Positions 28,799-38,462 of a stretch of 64,000 nucleotides of DNA are shown here, one piece after another. A program made the position numbers and the translations under genes. Position 1 is the stretch's first letter. Each line of letters begins with the position of its first letter. The DNA is from Burkholderiales bacterium (GTDB lineage Bacteria; Pseudomonadota; Gammaproteobacteria; Burkholderiales; Burkholderiaceae_C), in contig JAGWTH010000010.1 in NCBI GenBank assembly GCA_028868995.1, positions 1 through 64,000 on the forward strand, written 5' to 3'. The notes below the pieces were generated by a model. That model did no database searches, was not told where the DNA came from, and worked only from the letters and a program-made list of their open reading frames with translations.

Positions 28799-29344
28799 AT
28801 GGCCCTCAAGCTGTTCCGCACGACCGGCTATTCGACCCTGCTGATGCCGGGCGAGACCCGGGTCGCGCCGCATCCGGCGCGGCTGGTGCTGCGCGGCAGC
28901 CTGTGGCTGGCGATCGCCTGCAACGTGGGCGTGTGGCGCCTGCTGGCGCATGGCGGGGACTGGCGCGAGGCGATCGCCTCGGTGCTCCTCATCGGCGGCG
29001 CCAGCGGTGTCGTGCTGAGCCTGTTCGGCTGGCGGCGCACCCTCAAGCCGGCGCTCACGCTCGCCTTCCTCGCGGGTGCGGTGCTGGCCACCGGGCTGTG
29101 GAGCCAGCAGTTGCCGATCGCATCGGCCTGGCAGGGCCCGCCTTCCACCTGGCTGCCGGGCTGGACCAGCTTCATGCGCTGGCAGGCCCTGGCACTGCTG
29201 TTCCTGCTGGCGGTGGTGCCGATCGTCTCGGCCTGGAACGCCCAGGCGCGTCGCCTGTCCGGTCCGGCGCAGTTGAAATCCAACCTGCTGGGCGCCGGCC
29301 TCGCGGCAGCCGTCCTGGCGATCGGCGTGCTGCTGGCTCACTGA
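28799..29344 (+). CDS. Short membrane protein resembling only the N-terminal TM domain of EptA-type phosphoethanolamine transferases
   Basis: Multi-TM; RTLKPALTLAFLAGAVLATGLW; no sulfatase-fold domain follows. Confidence 0.55.
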   Translation: MALKLFRTTGYSTLLMPGETRVAPHPARLVLRGSLWLAIACNVGVWRLLAHGGDWREAIASVLLIGGASGVVLSLFGWRRTLKPALTLAFLAGAVLATGLWSQQLPIASAWQGPPSTWLPGWTSFMRWQALALLFLLAVVPIVSAWNAQARRLSGPAQLKSNLLGAGLAAAVLAIGVLLAH

Positions 29345-29401
29345 GGCCTTCCGTATTCATCGGTCGCCGTGACCGTGCCCGCCCCTACGTAGAATCCCCC
29401 G

Positions 29402-29507
29402 GTCACGCATTTGTGCCAATGGATAGACTGGGCTCGTGATGCACTGCATCGCACGTGAGAGCCATTTCAGGATTCCACTCGCCTCCGCTCGCGGAGGCAT
29501 TTTTTTT
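29402..29507 (+). ncRNA. Putative structured small RNA with intrinsic terminator
   Basis: -10-like TAGAAT (29390-29395); stem 29431-29463; GCCTCCG-CTCG-CGGAGGC plus T8. Confidence 0.45.
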
Positions 29508-29592
29508 GCCCGGGCCGCGCGTGTATAGTGGGGTTGCATTGGTACCCATGCGATGGGCGCCACGGCGCGCGGCGACCGCGCGAGGAGACCCC

Positions 29593-30498
29593 ATGGCAAG
29601 CGCGACGCATCGCCCCCCGCTCGAACGCAACCCTTCGCTGCGCGCCGACCCCGGCGACCGGCCCGACCTGCGCCGCGGCTCGCGCGCCGGGCGCTACGCC
29701 CTGCTCCTGCTCGCGCTGCTGGCCGGCGCGGCGGCGGCCTGGTACTGGTGGCAGCACCAGGCCGCCGAGCCGCCCCCGCCGGCTGCCCCGGTGACGGTGC
29801 GGGAGCCCGCGGCCCCTGCCCCGGCTGCGCCGACGCCCCCGGCCGCGGCCGTCGAGCACTACCCCCCGCCGCCGCCCGAGCCTTCGCCCATCCGGACCGG
29901 GCCGGATGTACTCGCGGCGCTGCAGCAACTGCTGGGCCCGGCCAGGGTCGCCGCGTTCCTGCAGACCGACGACTTCGTGCGGCGCGCCGTGGCGACGCTG
30001 GACAACCTGGGCCGCGACCATGCACCGCCGGCGGCCTGGCCCTTCAAGCCCACGCCCGGCCAGTTCCAGGTCGATGCACCGAGCGGCGACCAGGCGAGCG
30101 CCTCGGCGGCCAATGCGAAGCGCTACGACGCCTGGGTGACGATGGCCGAATCCGTGAACCCGGCCGCCGCGGCCGCCGTGTACCGCCGCATGTATCCGCT
30201 GCTGCAGCAAACCTACCGCGACCTGGGCTTCGGGGACCGCTCCTTCCACGAACGCGTCATCCAGGTGATCGACCTGCTGCTGGCCTCGCCCGAGCCGGCC
30301 CGGCCCCCGATGCTGCAGCTGCCGCAGGTGAAGGGCCCCTACCCGCTCGAGCGGCCCTGGGAGCACTACGAGTTTGCGGACCCGCAGCTGCAGTCGCTGG
30401 CCTCCGGCCAGAAGATCCTGGTGCGCATGGGCCTGGCGAACGAGCGCCGGGTCAAGGCGGTGCTGCGCAAGTTCCGCACGGAGCTGGCGACGAAATAG
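29593..30498 (+). CDS. DUF3014 domain protein (membrane anchored)
   Basis: N-term TM, Pro-rich linker, FLQTDDFVRRAVATLDNLGRDHAPPAAWPFKPTPGQF. Confidence 0.7.
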   Translation: MASATHRPPLERNPSLRADPGDRPDLRRGSRAGRYALLLLALLAGAAAAWYWWQHQAAEPPPPAAPVTVREPAAPAPAAPTPPAAAVEHYPPPPPEPSPIRTGPDVLAALQQLLGPARVAAFLQTDDFVRRAVATLDNLGRDHAPPAAWPFKPTPGQFQVDAPSGDQASASAANAKRYDAWVTMAESVNPAAAAAVYRRMYPLLQQTYRDLGFGDRSFHERVIQVIDLLLASPEPARPPMLQLPQVKGPYPLERPWEHYEFADPQLQSLASGQKILVRMGLANERRVKAVLRKFRTELATK

Positions 30499-30518
30499 GC
30501 GCGCGCGGCGCGCCGGCC

Positions 30519-31631
30519 TCAGAACAGCGAGCCCTGCCCCGGCGGCGCCGGCGGCCGGAACAGGTCGGTGCGCAAGTCCTGCCGCCTGGCGTTGAAGCCC
30601 AGGCGCTTCGCGGCGCGCCCGAAGCGCTGGCGCAGCAGCTGCGCCCAGGTCCCCGCGCCCTTCATGCGGGTGGCGAAATCGCTGTCGTAATCCTTGCCGC
30701 CGCGCATGTCCTGGATGCGGTGCATCACACGTTCGGCGCGCTGCGGGAAGTGCATTGCCAGCCACTGCCGGAACAGCGGCGCCACCTCCCAGGGCAGCCG
30801 CAGCACCTGGTAGAAGGCCTCGCGCGCCCCCGCGTCCCAGGCGGCTTCCAGCACCTGCTCCAGGTCGTCGTTGAGGAAGGGGATCTGCGGCGCCAGGCTC
30901 ACGCCGCAGGGCACGCCGTGCTCCGCCAGGGTGCGCAGCAGGCGCAGCCGCCGGTGCGGCGCAGCGGCGCGCGGCTCCAGCTTGCGGGCCAGGTCGGCGT
31001 CGAGCGTCGTGATCGTCACGAACACCGTCACGAGCCCCTGCCGCGCCATCGGTGCGATCAGGTCGAGGTCACGCTCCACCCCGGCGGACTTGGTGACCAG
31101 GCCGAAGGGATGGTTCGTCCCATGCAGCACCTCGATCAGGCCGCGCGTCAGGCGCAGCTCGCGCTCGACGGGCTGGTAGCAGTCGGTGGCGCTGCCCAGG
31201 GCGATCAGTTCCGGCCGGTAGGACCGGCGCCCGAGCTCCGCGCGCAGCAGGTCGGCCGCGTTGCGCTTGGCGATGATCTTCGTCTCGAAATCCAGCCCCG
31301 GCGAGAGGTTCAGGTAGCCGTGCGTGGGCCGGGCGTAGCAGTAGATGCAGCCGTGCTCGCAGCCGCGGTACGGGTTCACGGACTGGCCGAAGTAGATGTC
31401 CGGCGAGTCGTTGGTCGTGATGATGCTGCGCGCCGTCTCCCAGATCACTTCGGTGCGCGGGGCCGGGGCGGCGTCCTCTTCAGCCGCCGGCCAGCCGTCG
31501 TCGAAGGCCTCGCGGGCAGCGCGCTCGAACCGGTGCGGGAAGGCGTTCGCGGTGCCGCGGCCCTTGAGCGCCGCCAGCGGCACACGCACCTCGTCCACGC
31601 GCGAGTCGGTGCTCCGGTCGATACTGTCCAT
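30519..31631 (-). CDS. PA0069-type radical SAM protein (SplB-like)
   Basis: NPYRGCEHGCIYCYARPTHGYLNLSPGLDFETKI (CX3CX2C). Confidence 0.88.
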   Translation of the reverse strand: MDSIDRSTDSRVDEVRVPLAALKGRGTANAFPHRFERAAREAFDDGWPAAEEDAAPAPRTEVIWETARSIITTNDSPDIYFGQSVNPYRGCEHGCIYCYARPTHGYLNLSPGLDFETKIIAKRNAADLLRAELGRRSYRPELIALGSATDCYQPVERELRLTRGLIEVLHGTNHPFGLVTKSAGVERDLDLIAPMARQGLVTVFVTITTLDADLARKLEPRAAAPHRRLRLLRTLAEHGVPCGVSLAPQIPFLNDDLEQVLEAAWDAGAREAFYQVLRLPWEVAPLFRQWLAMHFPQRAERVMHRIQDMRGGKDYDSDFATRMKGAGTWAQLLRQRFGRAAKRLGFNARRQDLRTDLFRPPAPPGQGSLF

Positions 31632-31671
31632 TCGTACAGTATGCCACCGGAAGCGGCGCGGCGGGGGGACT

Positions 31672-32649
31672 TCAGGCCGGTGTCGGCACCGGCAGGGACA
31701 GGCGCGACCGCGCTTCCGCGTACTCGCGCTTCAGGCGCGTGACCAGTTCGGCGACGTGCACCACTTCCTTCACCGCGCCGATGCCCTGGCCGGAGCCCCA
31801 GATGTCCTTCCAGGCCTTCTTGCTGCCCTCACCGCCGCCGAAGCTCATCTTGCTCGGGTCGCTCTCGGGCAGGTGGTCCGGGTCGAGGCCGGAGGCGCGG
31901 ATGCTGGACTTCAGGTAGTTGCCGTGCACGCCGGTGAACAGGCTCGAATACACGATGTCGTCCGAGGTGCCTTCGACGATCGCCTGCTTGTAGGCGTCGC
32001 TGGCGCGCGCCTCGACGGTGGCGATGAAGGCCGAGCCGATGTAGGCGAAATCCGCGCCCATCGCCTGCGCCGCGAGGATGGCGCCCCCGTTGGCGATGGC
32101 GCCCGACAGCGCGATCGGGCCGTCGAACCACTCGCGGATCTCCTGCACCAGCGCGAACGGGCTCTTGACGCCCGCATGGCCGCCGGCGCCGGCCGCCACC
32201 GCGATGAGGCCGTCGGCGCCCTTCTCGACCGCCTTGTGGGCGAAGCTGTTGTTGATCACGTCGTGCAGCACCACGCCGCCGTAGGAGTGGATCGCGTCGT
32301 TGACGTCGGGACGCGCGCCGAGCGAGGTGATGATGATCGGCACCTTGCGCCGGACCACCGCTTCCATGTCGTGCTCGAGGCGGTCGTTGCTCTTGTGCAC
32401 GATCTGGTTGATCGCATAGGGCGCCGCCGGCCGGTCGGGATGGGCGCGATTGTGCGCCGCCAGCCCCTCCTCGATCTCGTGCAGCCACTCGTCCAGCTGC
32501 GAGGCCGGGCGCGCGTTGAGCGCCGGCATCGAGCCGACGATGCCGGCCTTGCACTGCTCGATCACCAGCTTCGGGGTGCTGATGATGAACATCGGCGAGG
32601 CGATCACCGGCAGGGGGAGGTTGCGCAGGACGGGCGGCAGCTTCGACAT
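31672..32649 (-). CDS. Nitronate monooxygenase family protein
   Basis: LPVIASPMFIISTPKLVIEQCKAGIVGSMPALNAR; AGAGGHAG; GAIANGGAILAAQAMGADFAYIGSAFIAT. Confidence 0.87.
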   Translation of the reverse strand: MSKLPPVLRNLPLPVIASPMFIISTPKLVIEQCKAGIVGSMPALNARPASQLDEWLHEIEEGLAAHNRAHPDRPAAPYAINQIVHKSNDRLEHDMEAVVRRKVPIIITSLGARPDVNDAIHSYGGVVLHDVINNSFAHKAVEKGADGLIAVAAGAGGHAGVKSPFALVQEIREWFDGPIALSGAIANGGAILAAQAMGADFAYIGSAFIATVEARASDAYKQAIVEGTSDDIVYSSLFTGVHGNYLKSSIRASGLDPDHLPESDPSKMSFGGGEGSKKAWKDIWGSGQGIGAVKEVVHVAELVTRLKREYAEARSRLSLPVPTPA

Positions 32650-32662
32650 CGGGACTCCTGGT

Positions 32663-34453
32663 TCAGAACGCTTCCAGCGGCAGCGCCATGACGCTCTCGC
32701 CGCCTTCGACGATGGCGTCGCGCATGCCCGGCGCCCTGGCCAGGATGTGCTCCGCGTAGAAGCGCGCGGTCTCGATCTTCGCGCGCATGAACTCCGGATC
32801 CTGTCCCTTTTGCAACAGGTCCTCGGCCACCAGCAGCGAGCGCGCCAGCTGCCAGCCCGCGACCAGGTTGCCGGCCAGCAGGAGGTAGGGCACGGAGCCG
32901 GCGAACGCCGCATTGGGCGAGGCCTTGCCCTGCTGCACGATGAAGCCGACGACGTCCTGGAAGGCCTTGCGGGCCGCGCCCAGGCGACGGGCCATCGCCC
33001 GGGCGGCGGCGCTGTCGCGCGCGGCCAGCTCCCGCTCGGTGTGCTCGATGCGCGCGGCGACCAGCTGCGCGGTGCGCCCGCCGTCGCGGGCGGTCTTGCG
33101 GCCCACCAGGTCGTTGGCCTGGATCGCCGTGGTGCCCTCGTAGATGGTCAGGATCCGGGCGTCGCGGTAGTACTGGGCGGCGCCGGTCTCCTCGATGAAG
33201 CCCATGCCGCCGTGCACCTGCACGCCCAGCGAGGTGACCTCCAGGCTCATCTCGGTGCTGTAGCCCTTGACCAGCGGCACCAGGAATTCGTAGACGGCCT
33301 GGTTCTCCTTGCGCACGGCCTCGTCGTAATGATGGTGCGCGGCGTCGTAGGCCGCCGCGGCCACGCTGGCCATCGCGCGGCAGCCCTCGGTCTGGGCGCG
33401 CATGGTCATGAGCATGCGGCGCACGTCCGGATGGTGGATGATGGTCGCCGGGCCGTTGACCGAGCCGTCCACCGGGCGCGACTGCACGCGGTCGCGCGCG
33501 TAGTCCACGGCCTTCTGGTAGGCCCGCTCGGCCACCGCGATGCCCTGCACGCCCACGGCGTAGCGGGCGGCGTTCATCATGATGAACATGTACTCCAGGC
33601 CGCGGTTCTCCTCGCCCACGAGGAAACCGGTCGCCCCCCCATGGTCGCCGAACTGCAGCACGGCGGTCGGCGAGGCCTTGATGCCCAGCTTGTGCTCGAT
33701 GCTCACGCAGTGCACGTCGTTGCGCGCGCCCGGCGTGCCGTCCGCGTTGACCAGGAACTTGGGCACGACGAACAGGCTGATGCCCTTCACGCCCTCGGGC
33801 GCGCCGGGCACGCGGGCCAGCACCAGGTGGACGATGTTGTCCGCCATGTCGTGCTCGCCGTAGGTGATGAAGATCTTGGTGCCGAAGACCTTGTAGCTGC
33901 CGTCGCCTTGCGGCTCGGCCCGGGTGCGCACCAGGGAGAGGTCGCTGCCGGCCTGCGGCTCGGTCAGGTTCATGGTGCCGGTCCACTCGCCGCTCACCAG
34001 CTTGTCGAGGTAGACGGACTTCAGGTCGTCCGAGCCCGCGGTCAGCAGCGCCTCGATCGCGCCGTCGGTCAGCAGCGGGCACAGCGCGAAGCTGAGGTTG
34101 GCGGAGTTCAGCATCTCGACGCAGGCCGCGCCGATGGTCTTGGGCAGGCCCTGGCCGCCGAAGTCGCCGGGGTGCTGCAGGCCCTGCCAGCCGCCCTCGG
34201 CGAACTGCTTGTAGGCCGCCACGAAGCCCGGGGTCGTCGTGACCTGACCGTCCTTCCAGCTGGAAGGATTGCGGTCGCCGTCGACGTTCAGCGGCGCGAC
34301 CACGCCCTCGTTGAACCGGGCGCACTCCTCCAGCACGGCCTGCGCCGTCTCGAGGCCGGCCTCCTCGAAGCCGGGCAACTTGGCGATCTGCTCGATGACG
34401 GCCAGGTGTTCGATGTCGAACAGCATGTCCTTGAGGGGGGCGCGGTAGCTCAT
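32663..34453 (-). CDS. Acyl-CoA dehydrogenase (long form)
   Basis: MNLTEPQAGSDLSLVRTRA; VHGGMGFIEETGAAQYYRDARILTIYEGTTAIQANDLVGRK. Confidence 0.92.
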   Translation of the reverse strand: MSYRAPLKDMLFDIEHLAVIEQIAKLPGFEEAGLETAQAVLEECARFNEGVVAPLNVDGDRNPSSWKDGQVTTTPGFVAAYKQFAEGGWQGLQHPGDFGGQGLPKTIGAACVEMLNSANLSFALCPLLTDGAIEALLTAGSDDLKSVYLDKLVSGEWTGTMNLTEPQAGSDLSLVRTRAEPQGDGSYKVFGTKIFITYGEHDMADNIVHLVLARVPGAPEGVKGISLFVVPKFLVNADGTPGARNDVHCVSIEHKLGIKASPTAVLQFGDHGGATGFLVGEENRGLEYMFIMMNAARYAVGVQGIAVAERAYQKAVDYARDRVQSRPVDGSVNGPATIIHHPDVRRMLMTMRAQTEGCRAMASVAAAAYDAAHHHYDEAVRKENQAVYEFLVPLVKGYSTEMSLEVTSLGVQVHGGMGFIEETGAAQYYRDARILTIYEGTTAIQANDLVGRKTARDGGRTAQLVAARIEHTERELAARDSAAARAMARRLGAARKAFQDVVGFIVQQGKASPNAAFAGSVPYLLLAGNLVAGWQLARSLLVAEDLLQKGQDPEFMRAKIETARFYAEHILARAPGMRDAIVEGGESVMALPLEAF

Positions 34454-34476
34454 GGTTCTCTCCGGGAATGTCATGG

Positions 34477-34501
34477 CTCCCTCCCCGTCCGGGGGAGGGA
34501 G
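34477..34501. repeat. Perfect hairpin CTCCCTCCCC-GTCCG-GGGGAGGGAG
   Basis: 10-bp arms; shares GGCTCCCTCCCC with the 16891 element. Confidence 0.75.
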
Positions 34502-34510
34502 GTCCTGGCC

Positions 34511-35443
34511 TTACAGCGCCTTGACCAGCTCCGGCACGGCCTGGAACAGGTCGGCCTCGAGGCCATAGTCGGCCACGCTGAAGATCGGCGCTTCCGGGTC
34601 CTTGTTGATCGCCACGATCACCTTGGAGTCCTTCATGCCCGCCAGGTGCTGGATCGCGCCGCTGATGCCCAGCGCCACGTACAGCTGCGGCGCCACGATC
34701 TTGCCGGTCTGGCCGACCTGCAGGTCGTTGGGCGCGTAGCCGGCATCCACCGCGGCGCGGCTCGCACCGATCGCTGCGCCCAGCTTGTCCGCCAAAGGCG
34801 TCAGCACTTCCTGGAACTTCTCCGAGGAGCCCAGCGCGCGGCCGCCGGAGACGATGATCTTGGCGGCGGTGAGCTCGGGCCGGTCGCTCTTGGCGATCTC
34901 CTGGCCGAGGAAGGCGCTCTTGCCGCTGTCGGCCACCGCAGCCGCGGATTCCACCGCGGCGCTGCCGCCGGTGGCCGCGGCCGCGTCGAAGCCGGTCGTG
35001 CGCACCGTGATCACCTTCACCGGGTCGGCGCTCTGCACCGTGGCGATGGCGTTGCCGGCGTAGATCGGGCGCTCGAAGGTGTCGGGGCTGTCGACCTTGG
35101 TGATGTCGGAGATCTGCGCCACGTCCAGCCTGGCGGCGACGCGCGGGGCGACGTTCTTGCCGCCGGCGGTGGCCGGGAACAGGATGTGGCTGTAGCTGCC
35201 GGCGATCGCCAGCACCTGCGCGGCCACGTTCTCGGCCAGGCCGTGCTCGAACTGCGCGCCGTCGGCGTGGATCACCTTGGCCACGCCGGCGATCTGCGCG
35301 GCAGCCTTGGCGGCCTCGCCGGCGTTCGCGCCGGCGACCAGCACGTGCACGTCGCCGCCGCAGGCGGCCGCGGCCGTCACGGTGTTCAGCGTCGCGGCCT
35401 TGATGGATTGGTTGTCGTGTTCGGCAATGACGAGGGAGGCCAT
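34511..35443 (-). CDS. etfA: Electron transfer flavoprotein alpha subunit
   Basis: [26 protein letters not shown]-term [48 protein letters not shown]. Confidence 0.95.
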   Translation of the reverse strand: MASLVIAEHDNQSIKAATLNTVTAAAACGGDVHVLVAGANAGEAAKAAAQIAGVAKVIHADGAQFEHGLAENVAAQVLAIAGSYSHILFPATAGGKNVAPRVAARLDVAQISDITKVDSPDTFERPIYAGNAIATVQSADPVKVITVRTTGFDAAAATGGSAAVESAAAVADSGKSAFLGQEIAKSDRPELTAAKIIVSGGRALGSSEKFQEVLTPLADKLGAAIGASRAAVDAGYAPNDLQVGQTGKIVAPQLYVALGISGAIQHLAGMKDSKVIVAINKDPEAPIFSVADYGLEADLFQAVPELVKAL

Positions 35444-35445
35444 GT

Positions 35446-36195
35446 TCAGATCACTTTCGCTTCGGTCTTGAGCTTCTGCACCAGGGTCGCCACGTCGGGC
35501 ACCTTCACGCCGGCGCCTCGCTTGGGCGGCTCGGCGACCTTCAGCGTCTTCAGCCGCGGGGCCACGTCCACGCCCAGGTCGGCGGGCGTCACCGTGTCCA
35601 GCGGCTTCTTCTTGGCCTTCATGATGTTGGGCAGCGTCACGTAGCGCGGCTCGTTCAGGCGCAGGTCGGTGGTCACCACCGCGGGCAGGGACACGGAGAG
35701 CGTCTCCAGGCCGCCGTCCACTTCGCGCGTGACCTTCGCCTTCCCGTCGGCCACTTCCACCTTGCTCGCGAAGGTGGCCTGCGGCAGGTCGGCCAGCGCC
35801 GCCAGCATCTGGCCGGTCTGGTTGCAGTCGTCGTCGATCGCCTGCTTGCCCAGGATCACCAGGCCCGGCTGCTCCTTGTCCACCAGCGCCTTGAGCAGCT
35901 TGGCCACCGCCAGCGGCTGCAGCTCCTCGTCGGTCTGCACCAGGATCGCGCGGTCCGCGCCGATGGCCATGGCCGTGCGCAGGGTCTCCTGGCACTGCTG
36001 CACGCCGCAGGAGACGGCGATCACCTCGGTGACCACGCCCTTCTCCTTCAGGCGCACCGCCTCTTCCACCGCGATCTCGTCGAACGGGTTCATGCTCATC
36101 TTGACGTTCGCGATGTCCACACCCGTGTTGTCCGACTTGACGCGGACCTTCACGTTGTAGTCCACCACCCGCTTGACGGGGACCAGGACCTTCAT
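35446..36195 (-). CDS. etfB: Electron transfer flavoprotein beta subunit
   Basis: [42 protein letters not shown]. Confidence 0.95.
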   Translation of the reverse strand: MKVLVPVKRVVDYNVKVRVKSDNTGVDIANVKMSMNPFDEIAVEEAVRLKEKGVVTEVIAVSCGVQQCQETLRTAMAIGADRAILVQTDEELQPLAVAKLLKALVDKEQPGLVILGKQAIDDDCNQTGQMLAALADLPQATFASKVEVADGKAKVTREVDGGLETLSVSLPAVVTTDLRLNEPRYVTLPNIMKAKKKPLDTVTPADLGVDVAPRLKTLKVAEPPKRGAGVKVPDVATLVQKLKTEAKVI

Positions 36196-36223
36196 GGGGG
36201 CACTCTCCTAGAGTTGGGGGGAA

Positions 36224-36239
36224 TTGACGTGTACGTAAA
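36224..36239. promoter_or_regulatory. Palindromic site TTGACGTGTACGTAAA in etfB leader
   Basis: ACGT-GT-ACGT core. Confidence 0.5.
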
Positions 36240-36300
36240 CTCGAAATTCTATGTGGGACCGGGGTCCCGCCCTCCGCGCGTCGGGGGGCGACAGAAAAAA

Positions 36301-36328
36301 GAACGGTCGTTCGTTTTTCGTGATTATA
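36301..36328 (-). promoter_or_regulatory. etfBA promoter: TATAAT (36323-36328) followed by palindrome GAACG-GT-CGTTC (36301-36312)
   Basis: Exact -10 hexamer on minus strand; palindrome at the expected +1 region. Confidence 0.6.
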
Positions 36329-36368
36329 GGCGCCCGGCCGGGATGGCCGGCAAGGGCGCCCCGAGCGC

Positions 36369-37652
36369 TCATGGACGGCCGACCAGCGTCTCGTCGGACG
36401 AACGGGCCGCCGCGCCCTGCTGCCGGATGTGCAGCACCCGCTGCGGATAGGGGATGTCGATGCCCGCCTCGCGCAGCGCCCGCAGGACCTTCAGGTTCAC
36501 GTCCGAGCGCACGTTGGCCTGGCCGTTCTGCGGGTCGTCGATCCAGAAGAACAGGCGGAACTCCAGCCCGTCGGCGCCGAAGCTCATGAGCCGCGCCGCC
36601 GGCGGAGGGTCGGCCAGCACCCGCTGGGTGCGCATGGCGGCATCGGCCAGCAGCGCCAGCACCTGGTCCGGGTCGCTGTCGTAGCCCACGGCCACGTCGG
36701 TGGCCAGCAGCACGCGCGGGTCGGCGATCGACAGGCTCTCCACCCGCTCGGAGATGAGCTTCTCGTTGGGCACCACCGAGGCGCGGCCGTCGGCGGCGCG
36801 GATCAGCGTGTAGCGGGTCTTGATGTCGGCGACCACGCCCTCGAAGCCGTCCACCTTGACCACGTCGCCGATGCGCAGGCTGCGCTCGGCCAGGATCACG
36901 AAGCCGCTCACGTAGTTGGCGGCCAGCTTCTGCAGGCCGAAACCCAGGCCCACGCCGACGGCGCCGCCCAGCACCGACAGCGCCGTGAGGTCGACCCCGG
37001 CCAGCGACAGGGCGAACAGGAAGCCGACGGTCAGCAGCGCGGCCCGCACCGCATTGACCGCCACCTTGCGCAGCGACAGGTCGGCGACCGTCTCGCGCAG
37101 CACCTTGCGCTCCAGCACGGCGGAAAACCACAGCGTCAGCACCAGCACCAGGCCGGAACCGAGCGCGCCCTGCACGACGCCCAGCAGGCTGACCTCGGTC
37201 CTGCCGAAGCTGAAGCGCAGCTTCTCCATCTCCGCCATCACCGCCGGCAGCAGCCCCAGGATCCACAGCACCGCCGCGATCCAGGCGAGCCAGGAGAACA
37301 GGCGCTCCACCCGGCGCGCGATGGTCCAGTGCGGGAACACCAGTGGGAACACTCGCGCCAGCAGCCGGATGCCCGCCAGCGAGATCAGCACCGGCAGCGC
37401 CAGCCGCAGCAGCGGCACGGGCTGCAGCCCGCCCAGCACCTTGCGGGCGAGGTAGGTGAGGCCCAGCGCCAGCAGCGGGAACAGCACGCCGTCGACCAGG
37501 TGGCGTCCGAACAGGACCGACTCCGGCGGCTCGCGCCGGCCGGTGAGCCAGCAGATGCCCCAGGCGGCCGCCAGGCAGGCCAGGAGGGTGAGGGCCTCCC
37601 AGCCTATGCCCCTGTGGGCCAGGGAGTCCAGCAGCTCGTCGAACGGGATCAT
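36369..37652 (-). CDS. Mechanosensitive ion channel MscS family protein
   Basis: VGVGLGFGLQKLAANYVSGFVILAERSLRIGDVVKVDGFEGVVADI. Confidence 0.92.
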   Translation of the reverse strand: MIPFDELLDSLAHRGIGWEALTLLACLAAAWGICWLTGRREPPESVLFGRHLVDGVLFPLLALGLTYLARKVLGGLQPVPLLRLALPVLISLAGIRLLARVFPLVFPHWTIARRVERLFSWLAWIAAVLWILGLLPAVMAEMEKLRFSFGRTEVSLLGVVQGALGSGLVLVLTLWFSAVLERKVLRETVADLSLRKVAVNAVRAALLTVGFLFALSLAGVDLTALSVLGGAVGVGLGFGLQKLAANYVSGFVILAERSLRIGDVVKVDGFEGVVADIKTRYTLIRAADGRASVVPNEKLISERVESLSIADPRVLLATDVAVGYDSDPDQVLALLADAAMRTQRVLADPPPAARLMSFGADGLEFRLFFWIDDPQNGQANVRSDVNLKVLRALREAGIDIPYPQRVLHIRQQGAAARSSDETLVGRP

Positions 37653-38440
37653 GCGCCGCCGCCGGGCGCCGCCCAGGCCGGCTTGCGCTTCTCGGTGAAG
37701 GCGGTGACGCCTTCCTGGGCGCAGGGGGCCATCATGTTGCCGGCCATGGTCTGCGCGGCCAGCTGGTAGGCCGCCGCGATGCCCATCTCGCGCTGGCGGT
37801 AGAACAGTTCCTTGCCCATCGCCAGCGCCTCGCGCGGCTTGGCCAGGATGCTCGCCACCAGCCGTTCCACCGCCGCATCGAGCTCCTCCGGCGCCACGGC
37901 GTGGTTCACCAGCGCGCGCGCCTGCGCCTCCTGCGCCGAGATGAACTCGCCGGTCACCAGCATCTCCATGGCCTGCTTGGGCGCCATGTTGCGCAGCAGG
38001 GGCACGCTGGGCGTGGCGCAGAACAGGCCGTAGTTGACGCCGCTGACCGCGAAGCGCGCCTCGGTGGAGGCGATCGCCAGGTCGCATTGGGCCACCAGCT
38101 GGCAGCCGGCCGCCGTGGCGATGCCCTGCACCCGCGCGATCACCGGCACCGGCAGCTGCTGCAGCGCCAGCATCACCCGGCTGCAGTGGGCGAACAGCTG
38201 CTGGTAATAGGCGAGTTCCGGCCGGGCGATCATCTGCTTGAGGTGGTGGCCGGCGCAGAAGGCCTTGCCGGCCGCCGCAAGCACCAGCACGCGCGCGGAC
38301 TCGTCGCCGGCCAGCCGGTCCAGCGCCGCCTGCAGCGCGGCGAGCATCTCCTCGCTCAGGGCGTTGAAACTGGCGGGACGGTTCAGCGTCAGCGTCACCA
38401 CGCCGCGCGCATCCCGCGCCTCGATCAGCGGCTGCTCCAT
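37649..38440 (-). CDS. Enoyl-CoA hydratase/isomerase family protein
   Basis: VVTLTLNRPASFNALSEEMLAALQAALD; AFCAGHHLKQM; QGIATAAGCQLVAQCDLAIAS. Confidence 0.9.
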   Translation of the reverse strand: MEQPLIEARDARGVVTLTLNRPASFNALSEEMLAALQAALDRLAGDESARVLVLAAAGKAFCAGHHLKQMIARPELAYYQQLFAHCSRVMLALQQLPVPVIARVQGIATAAGCQLVAQCDLAIASTEARFAVSGVNYGLFCATPSVPLLRNMAPKQAMEMLVTGEFISAQEAQARALVNHAVAPEELDAAVERLVASILAKPREALAMGKELFYRQREMGIAAAYQLAAQTMAGNMMAPCAQEGVTAFTEKRKPAWAAPGGGA

Positions 38441-38462
38441 GGCGGCCCCTCCTTCCTTGCTG

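Noticed and set aside
30498-30514. Convergent terminator GGCGCGC-GCG-GCGCGCC
   Set aside because: Symmetric but very low complexity CG run without a T-tract; not distinguishable from composition.
32450-35644. 1064-aa plus-strand ORF
   Set aside because: Shadow of acyl-CoA dehydrogenase and etfA on the opposite strand.
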